In this document: in pieces, positions 13,501 through 26,800 of the stretch
How positions within the stretch are numbered: position 1 is the first letter of the stretch
Layout: each line of letters starts with the position of its first letter
Source: Struthio camelus
Lineage: Eukaryota > Chordata > Aves > Struthioniformes > Struthionidae
Assembly (NCBI RefSeq): GCF_040807025.1
Contig: NC_090982.1
Location: 84,742,963-84,806,962 of the forward strand
DNA length: 64,000 nucleotides
Direction: 5' to 3'
Program-made: the position numbers and the translations under genes
The notes under the pieces: model-generated
Database searches by the model: none
Told to the model about the DNA's origin: nothing
What the model saw: the letters and a program-made list of their open reading frames with translations, nothing else

Positions 13501-15149
13501 CAAATTATTTGCAGAATTATCAGACTCTCTCAGTGCCTCTGCGTTTCCCAAGGGAAATAACGTGCTCAGAAATATGGATGTTACCGAGATTAACTTCCGC
13601 TGCCTGAAAGGCATTTGACTGCCTGACCTGACTGCAGCGCAGAGTTTAATCAAGTTCAGCTAAGCAAACAGGCAGTGAAATGAAAAACACGCATGCGAAG
13701 CTCCAGGCATCAGCTCAGATGCTTTAAGAACAGTTCGTTTACCTCATTTGGGGAAAGAATGACTTCATTTTCCAGAAACTTACTGTAAATCCAGCAAGGC
13801 AGCAAGACTGCTAAAACCGACAGTGTATCAGTCAGGGCAGTGAGGGCATTTGACAAGGAAGATAGATCTGTGTCCTCCACTCCTTGCAAAAATGAACAAA
13901 AAAGGCCCTGCGAAAGGAAAACAATAGACCTGAGCCCTTTTTTCTTTTCTAAAGATCCAAAGAAGACCTGAGAAAGCTTATGATGAATTGACTAATTTCA
14001 GTGCCTCCCCAGAAACCTTTCCCAATGCTGAATTCTTCTAATTTTTCTGAGTTTTTCATTTTTTTTTTCTCATCATTGAACACAAATCTCATCTGTAGCC
14101 CGTGAGGGCTATCTTGTAGCCTTGCAGTCCTCCACCTCTCCCCTTGGTGTCATCTGCATGCGTAGTGCCACTCTCCCAGCTACTAGTGCAGATACTGGTG
14201 AATACTAGCCTGGATAAATCTGCCCAATCATTGATGATTGCACTCGAGGAAGCAGTTTATTCAACTCCCATCGACTTATCTAGCTACCCAGCTTGTTGAG
14301 GAGAAACTCATGCGAAGTGGTGGTGAATGCCTTACAAAACTCAAAATCTGTGACGACCCACAGAAGAGGATAGCAGAGTTCTGCTTTGCATCTCTGCCTT
14401 TATACCTACAGATGTCTATTTAGGGTTTAGGACAGTTACTAGAAAATACCTAGTGAGATGCCCTCACGTAGCATTTATATTGTTTCAGCGGTTCTGAGGT
14501 CTGCATTTTTGTATGTGAGGTCTATATGGTCATCTATTTTCTGTACCCAGCCTCAACAACATACTTAGGCCCCCAGCTCCTGTTTAATGCATGAGCTTGT
14601 TAATTCAATAGTTTCTAGGTGTGGAAAAAAATTAGTTGTATCTATGTCTAGGCAGCTTTGGCACTGATGCTTCATAACCAGAGTCTCCTGCACCTGAAAA
14701 AGCGCACGTGGTGGCAGCAGCAGGCATTTGATGTAAGATTCCCTCTCTGTGATGGGCTATAGCTCCATTATGGATTTAAATGATTTATTCTTCTGTGCAA
14801 ACTCACTGGGAGGGCTTAGAGATGTATGAAGCCTTAGAGCTGTAAAACACTTAAATGACAGAAATGATCTGACCGCCAGCACTTTGTTATCGAGGAATAG
14901 GTTCTGGTTAGTACTGCTCATGACAGCTCTAGAGCTGGCTAGGAAAAAAACAGAAAAAAGAAACATATATTCCTAAAAAGATCTTTTAAAGAGCCGATGC
15001 CCGTGATGGAAGGAGGGGGGCCAGGCTCTGCGCTGACTCCAGCTAGCAGCTCCCACAACCAAGAGGCATCTTGCTGGGGGCCCCCAGGAGTGAGAAAGCA
15101 GCAGTCTAAGAAAGTAAAAGGAATCACTTTGTCACCTAAACACAGGGTT

Positions 15150-15215
15150 AAAATATGAAATGCGTTGCCACAGAACATTGCTGGGACCAAAAATATAACC
15201 TGGCAATCAGAAGGC
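15150..15215 (+). mobile_element. Possible short CR1/L3-like remnant
   Basis: GAAATGCGTTGCCACAGAAC resembles the AACTCATTGCCACAGG element of CR1/L3 3' regions, as at 37420. The match is short and unsupported beyond about 60 bases. Confidence 0.3.
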
Positions 15216-18200
15216 TGTGGGGGAATACCAGCAGAAGGGTCGCCCTTTACTTTTCCTGGTTCTTACACTCTTACCTTAAGTATCTGCTCCTGCACACTGT
15301 CAGAGACCAACTCTGGCAAATCCCTCCTCTAGCTCACTGTGGCCCGTTATTTATACTTTCTCAGAGCAAGGGCTGCAAATGCCACTAAGGAAAATGACAG
15401 ATGCTGCAATCTTAAGGAAATGAACCATTTCTTGATTGCTTGCTTAGCTGAGCAATTTGCAATGTGATAGACAGCAATTATACCATACAGTGTAAATTTG
15501 TCTATTCACTTCGCCCTCTCCACATGTTTCCTCTTCTTGATTGAATAATCACTAACAATAATCACAAGCAGCTGTAGGAAGGAAGCATATCCATCAGTTT
15601 TAATGTCAGCAAGAATGAGAACTGAGTCCTCCAATATTCACCACCGTTCTGCATCTTCAAAGCAATTTACATGTTCCGTATAGCAGTGCAGCCTGCTAAT
15701 AACAAGATCATACTGTTTCTACCACCTATTTCTGTTTTGGTTCATAATCTGGAACAACAGAATAATATCCAATTTCCAAAAAATATATGGTTGTTCCATC
15801 TACTATTCTGTATTCCCACAAATGCTTTTGAAATTATGTTTTAATTCCCCTGACGCTGAGAATATTGATGGAAGTGTAAGCTTCTAACATTGCGGCTAGA
15901 TAAAATAAATCAGAAACACGGAAGCCGGATTTACTCTGCGTTATCCCTCTAAGGTACTCAACCCGTAAACCAGCCTACGCCGTTAACCCGTTATTTGCCT
16001 ACCATTGTGTTAAAAATTGCTCATACATTTGCCACACAGCTGGCTCCGTGTCCGAGTCACTGTAAAGAGGTGCTGTAAGGAAGCAACCCTTGTCAGGCAC
16101 GCCAAGGTAATCTTGCAGGCTAGCCCACGCTATTTTAATTCATAGCATTACGTGGCTTGGAGGCCCTTTAATGCAGATAGCTGAATTGCAAATTTCCAGA
16201 ACTGATTTAACCTGAGGAGCCTCGCTCGAACCAGGCAATATCTAGGAGCAGGGATAAGTGTATTGTCCATGCAAAGAGAGGCAGTAAGGCAAAGTTTATT
16301 CTGCATGATTGAAAGTCTCTGTGATCTGTGAAGTGGGTGCCCTCAAGAAAAAGTTCGAAGCTAATTGAATCCCCAGTCCAGGACAAGGATGAGATCAAGC
16401 CTTCCAGGACACCAATATAATAGACATCGTTCTGGGTGTGCATGTTTCCAGCTTGTGCCAATTTTGAAGGATAACGCAAAATTCCCCCCTTCTTTGCACA
16501 ACTGTCCTTACTAACAGCAGCTGTAACAGCTTGAAAAAGTTTTTTTGGTACAAGGACAGCTGCCAGGAGCTAATCCCGTGCGGGAACGTGAACTGGAACA
16601 AGATAGAGGTGAGGAAAATGTTATTTTTGCACACAGAAATGATGTTCGTCGTTACTTCGCATAAAGGGCCTAGACAGTAAGGACAGAGCTGTTAGGAATG
16701 CATTGTTAGGCCAAAAAAAGTGGATTGCAATGGTTGCCTGTGTACAGATTGCTAGCTCTCACAATAAATTACCTTACTTTGTCCATATGTGCTGTAGACT
16801 ACAACCCAGAATCTAACATTCAAGGTCCAGCGATCAAAATACTAAATTCTCAACTGATGATATAACTTTACAGCGGTAGTCTCTAGTTATATGGACCAGT
16901 TTTGATCCGCTGAGCTTCGAGGGCTCTCACAGAACAGCAGCAGATAAAAAATAAGTTTGGAGGCACAAAAGGTGGCTCAGAGCTTGCCTGTCAAATAAAA
17001 CTGTTTGAGTGGTTTATTCAATAGAATTAAATCGTCTTTCAAACACAGTGACACAGACAAAAAAAATACCCTGATTACTGTTTTAGTTATGGCTTACATC
17101 AATTGTTAGGCTTTCTATTACAACCATAATACAGCTAGAGAAACAGTTAGCAAAAATTACAGGGCGGAAGATTTAAACAAAAAGGTGAGCCAATGGACCA
17201 GAGGGCATTAATAGCAGCACGAAACTAGAGTGACTCTGCTTGGATTTCTCCTCCACCGCCATCACCACCATACAGAAACAATGAAAATGAAACACACTCT
17301 ATTTTTGCAGTAACCCAGGCTCCATTAGCACAAAAACACATAGGTTTTCTCCAGCATTTGCAAACTGAAAATTTGTTTTCCTCCAGGTGAAAATGGGGGA
17401 CATATTCAACAGAAGGCCTCTGCTGAACATGGCATAGTCTACGTAGGCTGAACACAGATGTCTGATCAGAGACCTCGTGGTTTACAACAAGGAGGACCCA
17501 GAAATGAGGCAAAAATCAGCATGTCCTGTCCTAGAGAGAGCAGGTACAGTAAGTTTTCCACATCAGTGAAGAGACAGGCTCTAGTGTCACACATGAATAA
17601 GTGTGTATCACCTTGGCAACACAAGGTGGTACAACAGATAGGGATTAATTTAATTCTGCTTGCTCCTAACCACTACAACAGGTAATAATCATAGTCTTCC
17701 TAAGCTGTATGGAGCAATGGCGATACCTTAGTGTCTTGGTGCATCTCAAGTGCAGACAGTTTCAGCTAGAATAGACATTTTTAGATCTAGCCAACATGGT
17801 ATCTGATTTTGATGGGTTAATTTGTTACCGTTCTACATGCTAACACATTTTACAGTGATTGGTACAGTTAAAAATATACAACTTATCCAAAGATCAGACA
17901 CTAAGAACATTTATGGCTTCCATAGGGCAAGTCAGACATGTCATTAGCATATTTACAACTTTCAACCCATGTACAGCTGAGGCAGTTTTGTCTTTTTTTA
18001 AGTTTCCCACTAAGGCTCAGTCCTTTGTTTTTCAACGCTCCTCAAACACTCAGGGCTGCAGGAAGCGTTTGAGGTGCTCGAGGCCTGGGACACAGGCTCC
18101 CGCACTCTAAGGCTTCCTGTACGCTTGGATTTCCCGTAAGGTTATTAAAAAGCACTTAAGTACAATTGCTTGTAGATTGTGAATACCATGCAGACAACAC

Positions 18201-21200
18201 AGCGATGCCCAGCAGCCTCACCCACATTAGACAGGACATAAAATGATAACACTCTGGGAGGGTCTTTTCAGAGATACAGGTTATTGGCCTAACTTACAAG
18301 CGTAGGGCCCAATATTTTTCCTACTGAAGCCAACTGCAAACTTTGCGCCGGCTTCCAAGAGAACAGGGCTGAATCCTGCCTTGAACACATCCATATCACT
18401 GATGAATTCCACGCTGATATTTTAAAGCAAGCAGGAAACCACCTCTTTTCTCGAGGCATGTGATTCACATACATACACGGTTAGGTACAGAGGGTTCATT
18501 AGGGTTCACAGCGCCCGTGATTTGAAAGGGCAATTTACACTGCCACGATGAACTGCTTTGCATAGATGATTTTTGAGAAGATGAAAGTGCAGAAATCTGG
18601 AAGGGAACGTGACAGTCGCAACATTTCTGCTTCCAGATAAGTTTGTTCTTTACATACACCATTAAAAACACAGTATTGCTACTGCACCATATCTACAATA
18701 TATTAAAAAATATGTCTGAAAACAAGTGAATAAGAAACAGGAGGCTGCTCTTCCTGCCCGTGATCAGGGCCCAGTTCTGGAGGCTTGCTCTGAAGTACAT
18801 CAAACTTTCCATGGACTTCACCAGATTTTGGAAAAAGTCTTAAGCATAAATACTGACTCCAGCTGAGCACTGCACCTTTATTCTTAAAACATCATCTCTC
18901 TCCAGAATTTCCCAGGGAGTTCCGCCCTTAAGGATTGCTGAATTTTGCAATGTTTCCTTCTTGAATTATGTGTAAAACTCCAAGGTTTTCTGCATACTCA
19001 GATGCAAACCAGATAGGGGGAAAGGATCATTTCAGAGCTCTCCATTTTCATTACCTGAGCTTGTGCTCTGTAAAATCAGAGCCTTGATGACAAGCCTCCA
19101 GGCCTCAAAAGATTAAAAGGAGAAATTCCCTCCTGCTTGACGTCTCAGCACTGTGTCCACCACACTTTTCCTTACACACAAGCCAGAGATAGCTTCCTCC
19201 TGTTGTGTGCAATCTAGCATGGGCAGCCTACCTCTTGCCACGTTATTAAAGCCCGGGGAGAAGCGTCATGGCTGCAATCATCTCCCCTGTTCTCCTTACA
19301 TGGCTTTTCCAGGAGATTGCAAACCAACCGGCCACAGTATCTATTCTCCCAGAGACCCCAGTGAAGGGAGCTGCCACGGCATGGCTCCCCCCTTGCGGTT
19401 CATGAGCTGACTTTCCAAGCTCTTGTGCAAACACAGAAAGTATGCTAAAATATTATAATGGACCCATCGCTGTTTAATCCATTCTGGCCAACAGCGGAGT
19501 TGAATTCCATAGCTCAAAAGCAAGACGCTATACTAAATACTTCCTTGCCTTTGATAACAGCACTGGCAGATCCATAAGCCTCCTCTGTTGACCTGACAAG
19601 AAAGGAGCAGCAGTCCTAGCTGTGTCTTTCTGACTCAATTTGCATTGCCAGTGTATGCAGATCTCAGGAACTTCTTAAGAGATTCTCCTAAATAATACCA
19701 GGAGTGAGTGATTAACCCATAATATTATAATTTTCTCTCTCCCTGTCTCAGATTTCATAATTCTCAGCAGTAGAGCCAGGATTACTGAGCTCAGGAAGCA
19801 ATACCGGAGAGTTGACAGCCTTTCTTCTTGGACACTTTTTTGCATCAGGGGTATTTCTCTGGGGCCCGCAGCCTCTCCTGCGGGAAAACATAACATGGTA
19901 GGCATGCCTTTTAGGTGCCAGAAAAGCATGTGGCAAATGCCTGGCTTCCTGACTGTGGTTTCTTATCACTCAGGCATCCCACTTTTAAAAAGAAGGTTCT
20001 TTAAGATTGGACATTTGGAGCTTTGACCATGTGGGGGAAGGGAAAACAAAATAGCCTCAAACTCGGATAACTTCCTGATTTCAAGAGAGCATTTCCTTAT
20101 GCCCAGTACTCAATGGTGTTAGAAAACAAGGAGGGTCCTTCCCTCTGCAACAACCCTTCTTTTCCTCCTTTTAAACAGGACAGCCAGAAACTCAGGCTAG
20201 TCAATGCTGGCTCACCCACCTGCGCAGGTAGCGAACAGTGCGTAGCTGAGATCTCCCTGGCGGTATTCATTTGCTGCCCCTAGAGAACAGAACGGCTGGT
20301 GGGGTCCGTCCTCAGACCCTGCTCCTGCGAGCTGCAACCATGCCATTTCCACTGTGCTTCATAGAAGGTGCAGCACGGCAGCAGGAATCTGATTTTACAG
20401 AGCCCGGTGCAAGGTAAGGAGGCCAAGAAAAATACAAAAGCTTCTACTTAACGGCATTTCTGACAAAAATGCTGTAGCTTCTCTTCAATCATTTTCTAAG
20501 CAACGTCTGAAAAATGAGCCAGAAAGTAAATATGCATGCCTTTTCTTTAAAAATCTTTCCGGCTTGCAAATCGCTCCCTATATCTAACTATACAACTATA
20601 TACATCTTCATAGACATGTCTGGGGCCTGTTTCTGCAGTCCCTACACAAATAAAACACCCATCTCCTTGAATGGGAATTCTTCTCAAATAAATGGTGCAG
20701 GATTGGGCCTTTGGTGTGTATGTGTGAGTATCCTGCACACACATTTTTAAATCATTAAAAAAATATAGTAGCTATAGACTTATAACCAATCAAAATCTAA
20801 ACACAGTAAAACTGCACTTATTACAGTATAGCCTAGGAGAAGTTACATTACTCATTTGTACGAAGCAAACAAAGGAAAGGAAATGTCTGTGACCCTGTTA
20901 CAGTTTTGCTTATCCTTTTTCCTGTCCAAAAAGTCCACAAGGGGGATCTGCACAATTTCTTTCCAATATGAGGATGCTTCTTATGTGCTTTCCCATCCTT
21001 TTTAAGCTTCTCTTGCAACATATCAGACTCCTTTCAGTTACTTTTGTTCACCTCAATCAACGCAGTGAAGAAAAAACCTTACCAAAGAAAGTATCCTTAG
21101 CAAAGCAGCAGCAACAAAGCAATGCTGAAGTCACTGCTAGATCCTTACTCAGGCAGAATAAGAAGTAAGGGCTCTAGGTACAGGCTTCAGCGTCACTCCC

Positions 21201-22809
21201 ACTATTATAAAGCTTAATGCACAGCAAGATGGCCATCCCACTGGGTCACATTGCTCTCTATATAGCACTTTCCTTACAGCACTTCATTATCAAAGCCCTT
21301 TGGACATTAACTTACACAACACAGCAAAGACAAAGATCTCTTTTGCATATTAAATCAAGGAAACCATTTCATCTACAAGCTCTTTCTTAGTGTGCTGCAT
21401 ATCTTACAGCTAGCTGATACGGAGCGATGCTCACGAACACACAGTACAACTCTAAGACTAAAAGCACGACAACACAAATAATATAAAAAGCTTAACCACA
21501 GGTCCCTCACCCACTTCTGGCTGGTATTTCCCAAGTAAGCTCCGACACTTTTATCAAGGACGTAGGCTGCTTTTAAAGTAATCAGACCTCTGGAGTCTAA
21601 TGTAAAGCTACAGATATCTCGTGCTATCCATGTCCCTGCTGGTCAAGTAGGGACTTTGACATGGTGACCACCATGCTTCACTTCCTTTTTGATCACTTTA
21701 TCCACAGTGTGAGCAATTTTCACAGTTGTCAACATAGCACAGAGACTTTTAAAGGAGCCTTGTGCATTCATGCATTATAAAATAAAAACCCAAGTCCTGA
21801 CTGGATTTAAACCCTCTCCTGAAACAAAAAAGTATCCTTCATATAGGACCAGCACTTTAAACTTTAAAAGATCTTGTAATCTAAGAAAGACAAGACAAGG
21901 ACTGGACAACAGTCCAAATGCTTTAGACTAAGAGCTTGTACTAGAAAACTCCACTCATTTATCTATGGCAGAACAGCTGGAACAGCAAACCTCACCCTCA
22001 TGCATGCAGTCATACCAGCACGAAAGGGCATATACCAGTAGCCTGCTACACTGTCGTTCAGCAGCCAAAATAAACCGCAGCAGTATGTGATATCTTTTCT
22101 CCATCAGGATTTTGCCAGTTTAATTACATCAGGTGAAAAATGAAGCTTGACATAACTGATGGTAACTGGTAACTTTTTAAAGAATATACCGCCCTTTAAT
22201 TGTCCTACCATAATAACATTCTCAAAACAAACAAATGCCACATTAAGACATCTGAGGTCTTGAGATGCCTAATTTTAAAATAAGCATCACAATCCAAACC
22301 ATCAAATATATTCACTGTTTTTTAACTTCATTTCCTGTAAGTACTTGTCACAGATGCCTGAAAATGTTTTCCTCAACCTGCACAACAGTCGATCAGCATT
22401 CAGATGCTCTTACAAAGCGTAACAAAGAAAGAGGAAAAGTTTTTACTATGCTATGCTGTGACATTTGAACACAAAAATCAATTCAGGAAATATAACTAAA
22501 GTAGTCTCCTTGCTATTCAGCCTGAGCAAAGCTTGCCGAAGTGGGAAGGAGCACAGTTCTTCAGCAGGGACTCCTGTCTGAAGCTGAGATGCTCACTGTA
22601 GGAGAAAGCACACACATTGCTTGTGTGTTAGCTAGAAGAAAAGTATTACCAACTATGAGAAAGAAAACATCATCAGCAGAGGAGACCAGAAGTATGAGAC
22701 CCGAGAAGGAATCAAAAAGAAGCTCTAAAACAATCACACGCCATGCTCAACAGAGTTACCTTTTGCTGGGAATGGGAGTATAACATTCTCTCCTACCTTT
22801 GCTGAAAAA

Positions 22810-23417
22810 ATTCATAAAATGATCTAGTTTATTCCTATCACATCTAACTGCAATTTTTCACCAATACTTTGTGAAATTACAGAATAAAGACCTCAAGTTA
22901 TACACTTGCCATTAGAACTATAATGCTAAATAAGATTTTCAAAAACCCAAATGCCAGACAGCAGTACTTTCCATAAAATCTAGCAACGCCCCAAGATATT
23001 CAATTCAGGAACCTGTCAAAGCGTCAGTCAAATTCAGGAAGTCAAACAGTCTATGCTAAAATTCTCCACCACCGATTCTTCTCAAAAGTTTGGTGCTTTT
23101 TCTCAAAGTGAAATGATACCTATATTAATGTGCTCTGTATATCGCTAAACCTATTGGAAATGTGCTTCTTATCCGACTTACTTTCCAGGGCAGTGCATAT
23201 CCTGGGACAGTGGAGTTATGCTTCACCCACACTGTTACAGACCCCACTCTGCTAGCAGGAAAGATGCTGGTTTCCTAGATCCTATGGGATGCAATGCCTT
23301 GAGGAAATTTATATCAAACAATTATTGCATAATTTCAGGGTGTAATAAAACCTCTTACACCATACACAGGCATTGAGTTCCCTTTGCACTTTTGTGTCAG
23401 AGGAAGAACTGTCCTTG
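22810..23417 (-). other. ST8SIA5: Inferred proximal 3' UTR of ST8SIA5
   Basis: This is the sequence directly after the TGA stop, as far as the first AATAAA on the gene's strand. It is AT-rich with no convincing open frame. The boundary is an inference; longer 3' UTRs using distal poly(A) signals are possible, for example the AATAAA complement near 18876. Confidence 0.4.
22828..22833 (-). terminator. Candidate ST8SIA5 poly(A) signal AATAAA
   Basis: The plus strand reads TTTATT, so the gene's strand reads AATAAA, about 585 bases after the stop. No strong GU-rich element is evident just downstream. It is a candidate only. Confidence 0.35.
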
Positions 23418-23886
23418 TCAACAGCAACTGCAGGTCCCTGTATGAACCCGCAGGATCCCCTTGCTGTGCATGTGCAGAAAGTTGAAGATTTCTGAGGGCA
23501 TCGCATGAAAACCAGGGCGAGGTTTGACATTGTCATAGTAGTGGTGAGTTATAAAAATCCCTGAGGGGTTCATAGGGAAGGCCCAAAAGCCAAAAAGGTG
23601 GACCTCTTCACAGAGCTCCAGGGCAGCAGTCACCAGGATCAGTCCCGTGCTAATCCGCTTGGCCCGCACCCCTAGACCGAGCCAGTAGCGCGAGACGTTG
23701 ATGAGATACTGGGGATGAAAGTAGTAAACAGCTTGCTGAGATTCAAAATCGTCCAGGACGTATTTGACGCGGATCGAGACGTCTGTGTTGCGAGTGTTGT
23801 AGAAAGCCGGCAGCAACACAGAAGCATTTTCGTAGACTTGGAGCACATCATAGAAAGGTTTCCTCCACTTCTCCAGCTTATGGAAT
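23418..23886 (-). CDS. ST8SIA5: ST8SIA5 last coding exon (sialylmotifs S, III and VS)
   Basis: The acceptor is a pyrimidine-rich tract ending in CAG, with the first exon base at 23886. That A completes an Arg codon split with the previous exon. The exon encodes residues 222-376 and the TGA stop at 23420-23418. It contains sialylmotif S ([18 protein letters not shown], about 299-316), whose Cys313 is expected to pair with Cys164 of motif L. It also contains HHYYDN (335-340) and His348-x4-Glu353, the family's catalytic histidine motif. Sequons are visible at Asn241 (NAS) and Asn284 (NVS). The protein ends in HTGTCSCC, which I recognise as the ST8SIA5 terminus and which separates it from ST8SIA1 and the polysialyltransferases. 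The open frame continues seven codons upstream into the intron, and those codons are not part of the protein. Confidence 0.97.
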
Positions 23887-26800
23887 CTGAACGGAAAAGG
23901 ATGCAAGCGAGGGTCAGGCCAGCGCGAACTTCACTTTTGACCCAACAGACAAGAAACTTCCACTGGCTTTCTACAAAACATTTCTGATGCAGAGGTAATA
24001 GAAATGATGTTTCAATTAAGAACAGGAATATGCTTTGATTTCTAGCTAAAAGAAAGCATCAGCATGAAATGTAGGGCAAAAATGCAGCGGGAGAAAAAAT
24101 ACATTCTTCTCCCCTATTTTGGCAGTACACTCATTGAACGCTGGACGAACTTTGTAGACATTTCTGGCCCTTTTTCATCTCTCATTTTATTATCAAAAGC
24201 ATGCAATTTTTCCAAGGTTTGACCAGCTTTATTGTGCACTTCACAGTGCAGGACAATATAAAAAAGTAGCAAACATCAAAGCCGAGCAAAATGTCCACCC
24301 GCAGCATTTAAAAGAAAACTGTCATGCAAGCAAATCACCTCACTTTGCTTAAGAAAGGGCAAGAAAGGTCAGCAGGAATTAGCCCCAGGACCCCAAACGT
24401 GCACTAGTTAGCTTCAGGCACACTGGAAGGCACAGGGATCCATCCAGTTTCAGTGTCTGGTTTTGCCTGCTCCGGGACATAGCCTTCAGCTTAGCCCTTC
24501 TGGTGCCCTGAGGCCACAATGCTCGACCTGTAATAGCCTGGAGCCTCTGGGTCTTGCACGCATCCAGAAAATAGAGTAGTATGCAGGTATTAAACATTTT
24601 TAAATGAAAATCACTCTGTCAATCCTAGCTACAAAGGTTAACCAGCATTTTTTAAAAACGCACGACAACGCGCGTGTTCCTTTTTCAAGCATTTAGAATG
24701 GGATCCAGTTGTTTTCAAGCTAACGCATCCAAGACATTAGCATGGGGCTTGCAGGCCTGAGAACACAGAACTTCCAGGGGAAGGATGGCTCTGCTAGTAT
24801 GATTTCTGCTCATCAGCCTCCAGCCTTCTATTATCAGTGTACAGGTCTAAGTGTTTAAGGCATTTCTATAGGTTGTTACCAACTCCTTATACTGAATAAT
24901 TTCAATCTAGAGCAAAATATACAATTAACAGTGCCAGTTTTAAGCAACATTGAAAAAGGCTTCTCTGTAAGAGTTAGAATTTAGTGAAAGGTAGATTTGG
25001 AAAAGCAACAGGAGATGAAAACACAAGAAACAGAGAAATGACCTTTCAGTAATTATACTGGGATTGACAGTCACGACATCCGTCTTTACCCCCACGTCCG
25101 TAATGTATTTCTCAGATATAGGAGGCAAATTGCACCTATAAAGGAAAGAAACGAGTAAGAAAGTTAAACAATTTCTTGCACCTTTTCAAGACTAGAAAGT
25201 AGAACTGATTTAAGCATTTCTTCCAAGCTATGAACAGTTTGCAGATTTAAATTTGTATCAAAACACATTGATGCCCAAATTGTGTATTAAAGTAACACAT
25301 TCTTAGGGGCTGTAGGAAGACCACCGATCTTCCCTGTCAAAGCTGACCCCTTTTGCAGATATAGCCAATGTACATTCATTTTGCTTCCCTAATAGCCATT
25401 CAACTATTTAATTTGGCAATTTACTACCAGGAAAGTTGGGAAGAAACCCCAAGGACAATCAAACTCTGAAATCAAAGACTTCCTCAACATCACCTGTTAG
25501 GTTGTATTCGGTAGCTAACAGATAAACTACATCTATAACATCACTTTTGCTACGCTTTATTCTATAACCTAGTGCATTTATGGGAAGTGCTCCGTGAGAA
25601 CTAAACCAGTCCAGTTCCCTAATTAAACCAAAACAATTTGCTTCCCTGCTTTTCCCCGTATAAGTTGCTCCTAGCGCAGTATGAAAGCTGCAATTCTGAC
25701 TATACAGCTGCGCCAAAGGATGTCAACATTATTAGGAGCAAACTTGTGAATGTATGCAACCCACACCTGAATCACAAATCTCAAAAATACTACCATGCCT
25801 AATTCCCAAACACCTCAATACTTTTCTTTAGGGATGAACAGCAGAGAACTGTGAAGACACTTAGAATAAGCAATGCTCAGTGTTTTCACAATATTACAGT
25901 TTGGTTCCCAGGCCTTAAAATACAATTCCTCCACTCCTAGGAGGAGGTGAGTGGGGAAGCGGAGGAAGACAGAAAAATCCTTCAAAATCCTTCTCAGACT
26001 CAGGAGATTCACATCTACCTCCCAGAGAGTCCTTCTTTTTTAGGTCAGAGAATTTTTTTAAACCACCTTGTCCTTCTCAGGGGCAAGATTATTTCCGGTA
26101 CTTTTCTCTGCTAGGTCATGCAACGTTCTTTCAACGTAGTTACACCTAGCATCAGGCACTGGAATCATTATATTGCATTCAAAAAAGGTTTTCAAATATT
26201 CAGCATCAGTATTTATTAAACACTCAACTCACAACAAGACTAAGAAAGGGCAAATTCATTGAAAGTGACCATTTATTATGAAAGTTATACAATCTGCACA
26301 AACTGTACTTTTTTCTTAGGACTCAAAAAAGTTCATCCGTGCAAAGAGAGTAGTTGCGTCTCCAAATTACCCAATGTTTCATCATAAATCTCCACTCTGG
26401 CCAGCAGATGGAGATAGAAAATAACAACTAGTAAATGCAACTTATGTGTATGCATTTTATACATTCTATTGCAATATAATTAATCGCTATCAGCATTTGT
26501 TCTATAGAAAAATCTTCATTGCATCCTACTAACCACTAGCTTCCTGCCAATATTAAAGGGCTTACACAAGCATCCCGAGAGTATCGATGAATTTAGCTGT
26601 GCTCCACAGACTGCTTTTGAAGTATTTTAAAGAACCATTTTGTCAGCAGCTAAGATGCTGCTTCCCAACAGTTTGGTGAACTGGTGTCAAACTAGAAAGT
26701 GGATCTGTTCACAACTGTCCTTAAACATGAGCTTGACTTTAAAACTGATGTTAGCAGACCTGAAGTCCTTGCACGCTAATGTGGCTTTGTGCATAACGCT

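Larger units (their letters stand above)
9561..22800. other. Gene-poor 3' flank of ST8SIA5, no gene recognised
   Basis: No spliced gene, RNA gene or young mobile element is recognised. The stretch includes a TGCAATGTT tandem repeat near 10504, a GC-richer patch at 12380-13300 with several overlapping open frames of no recognisable content, and a possible CR1/L3 scrap at 15150. Part of it nearest 22800 could belong to a longer ST8SIA5 3' UTR. Confidence 0.65.

Noticed and set aside
23715..23987. Plus-strand frame over the last ST8SIA5 exon
   Set aside because: It is the antisense shadow of the conserved exon and has no motif of its own.
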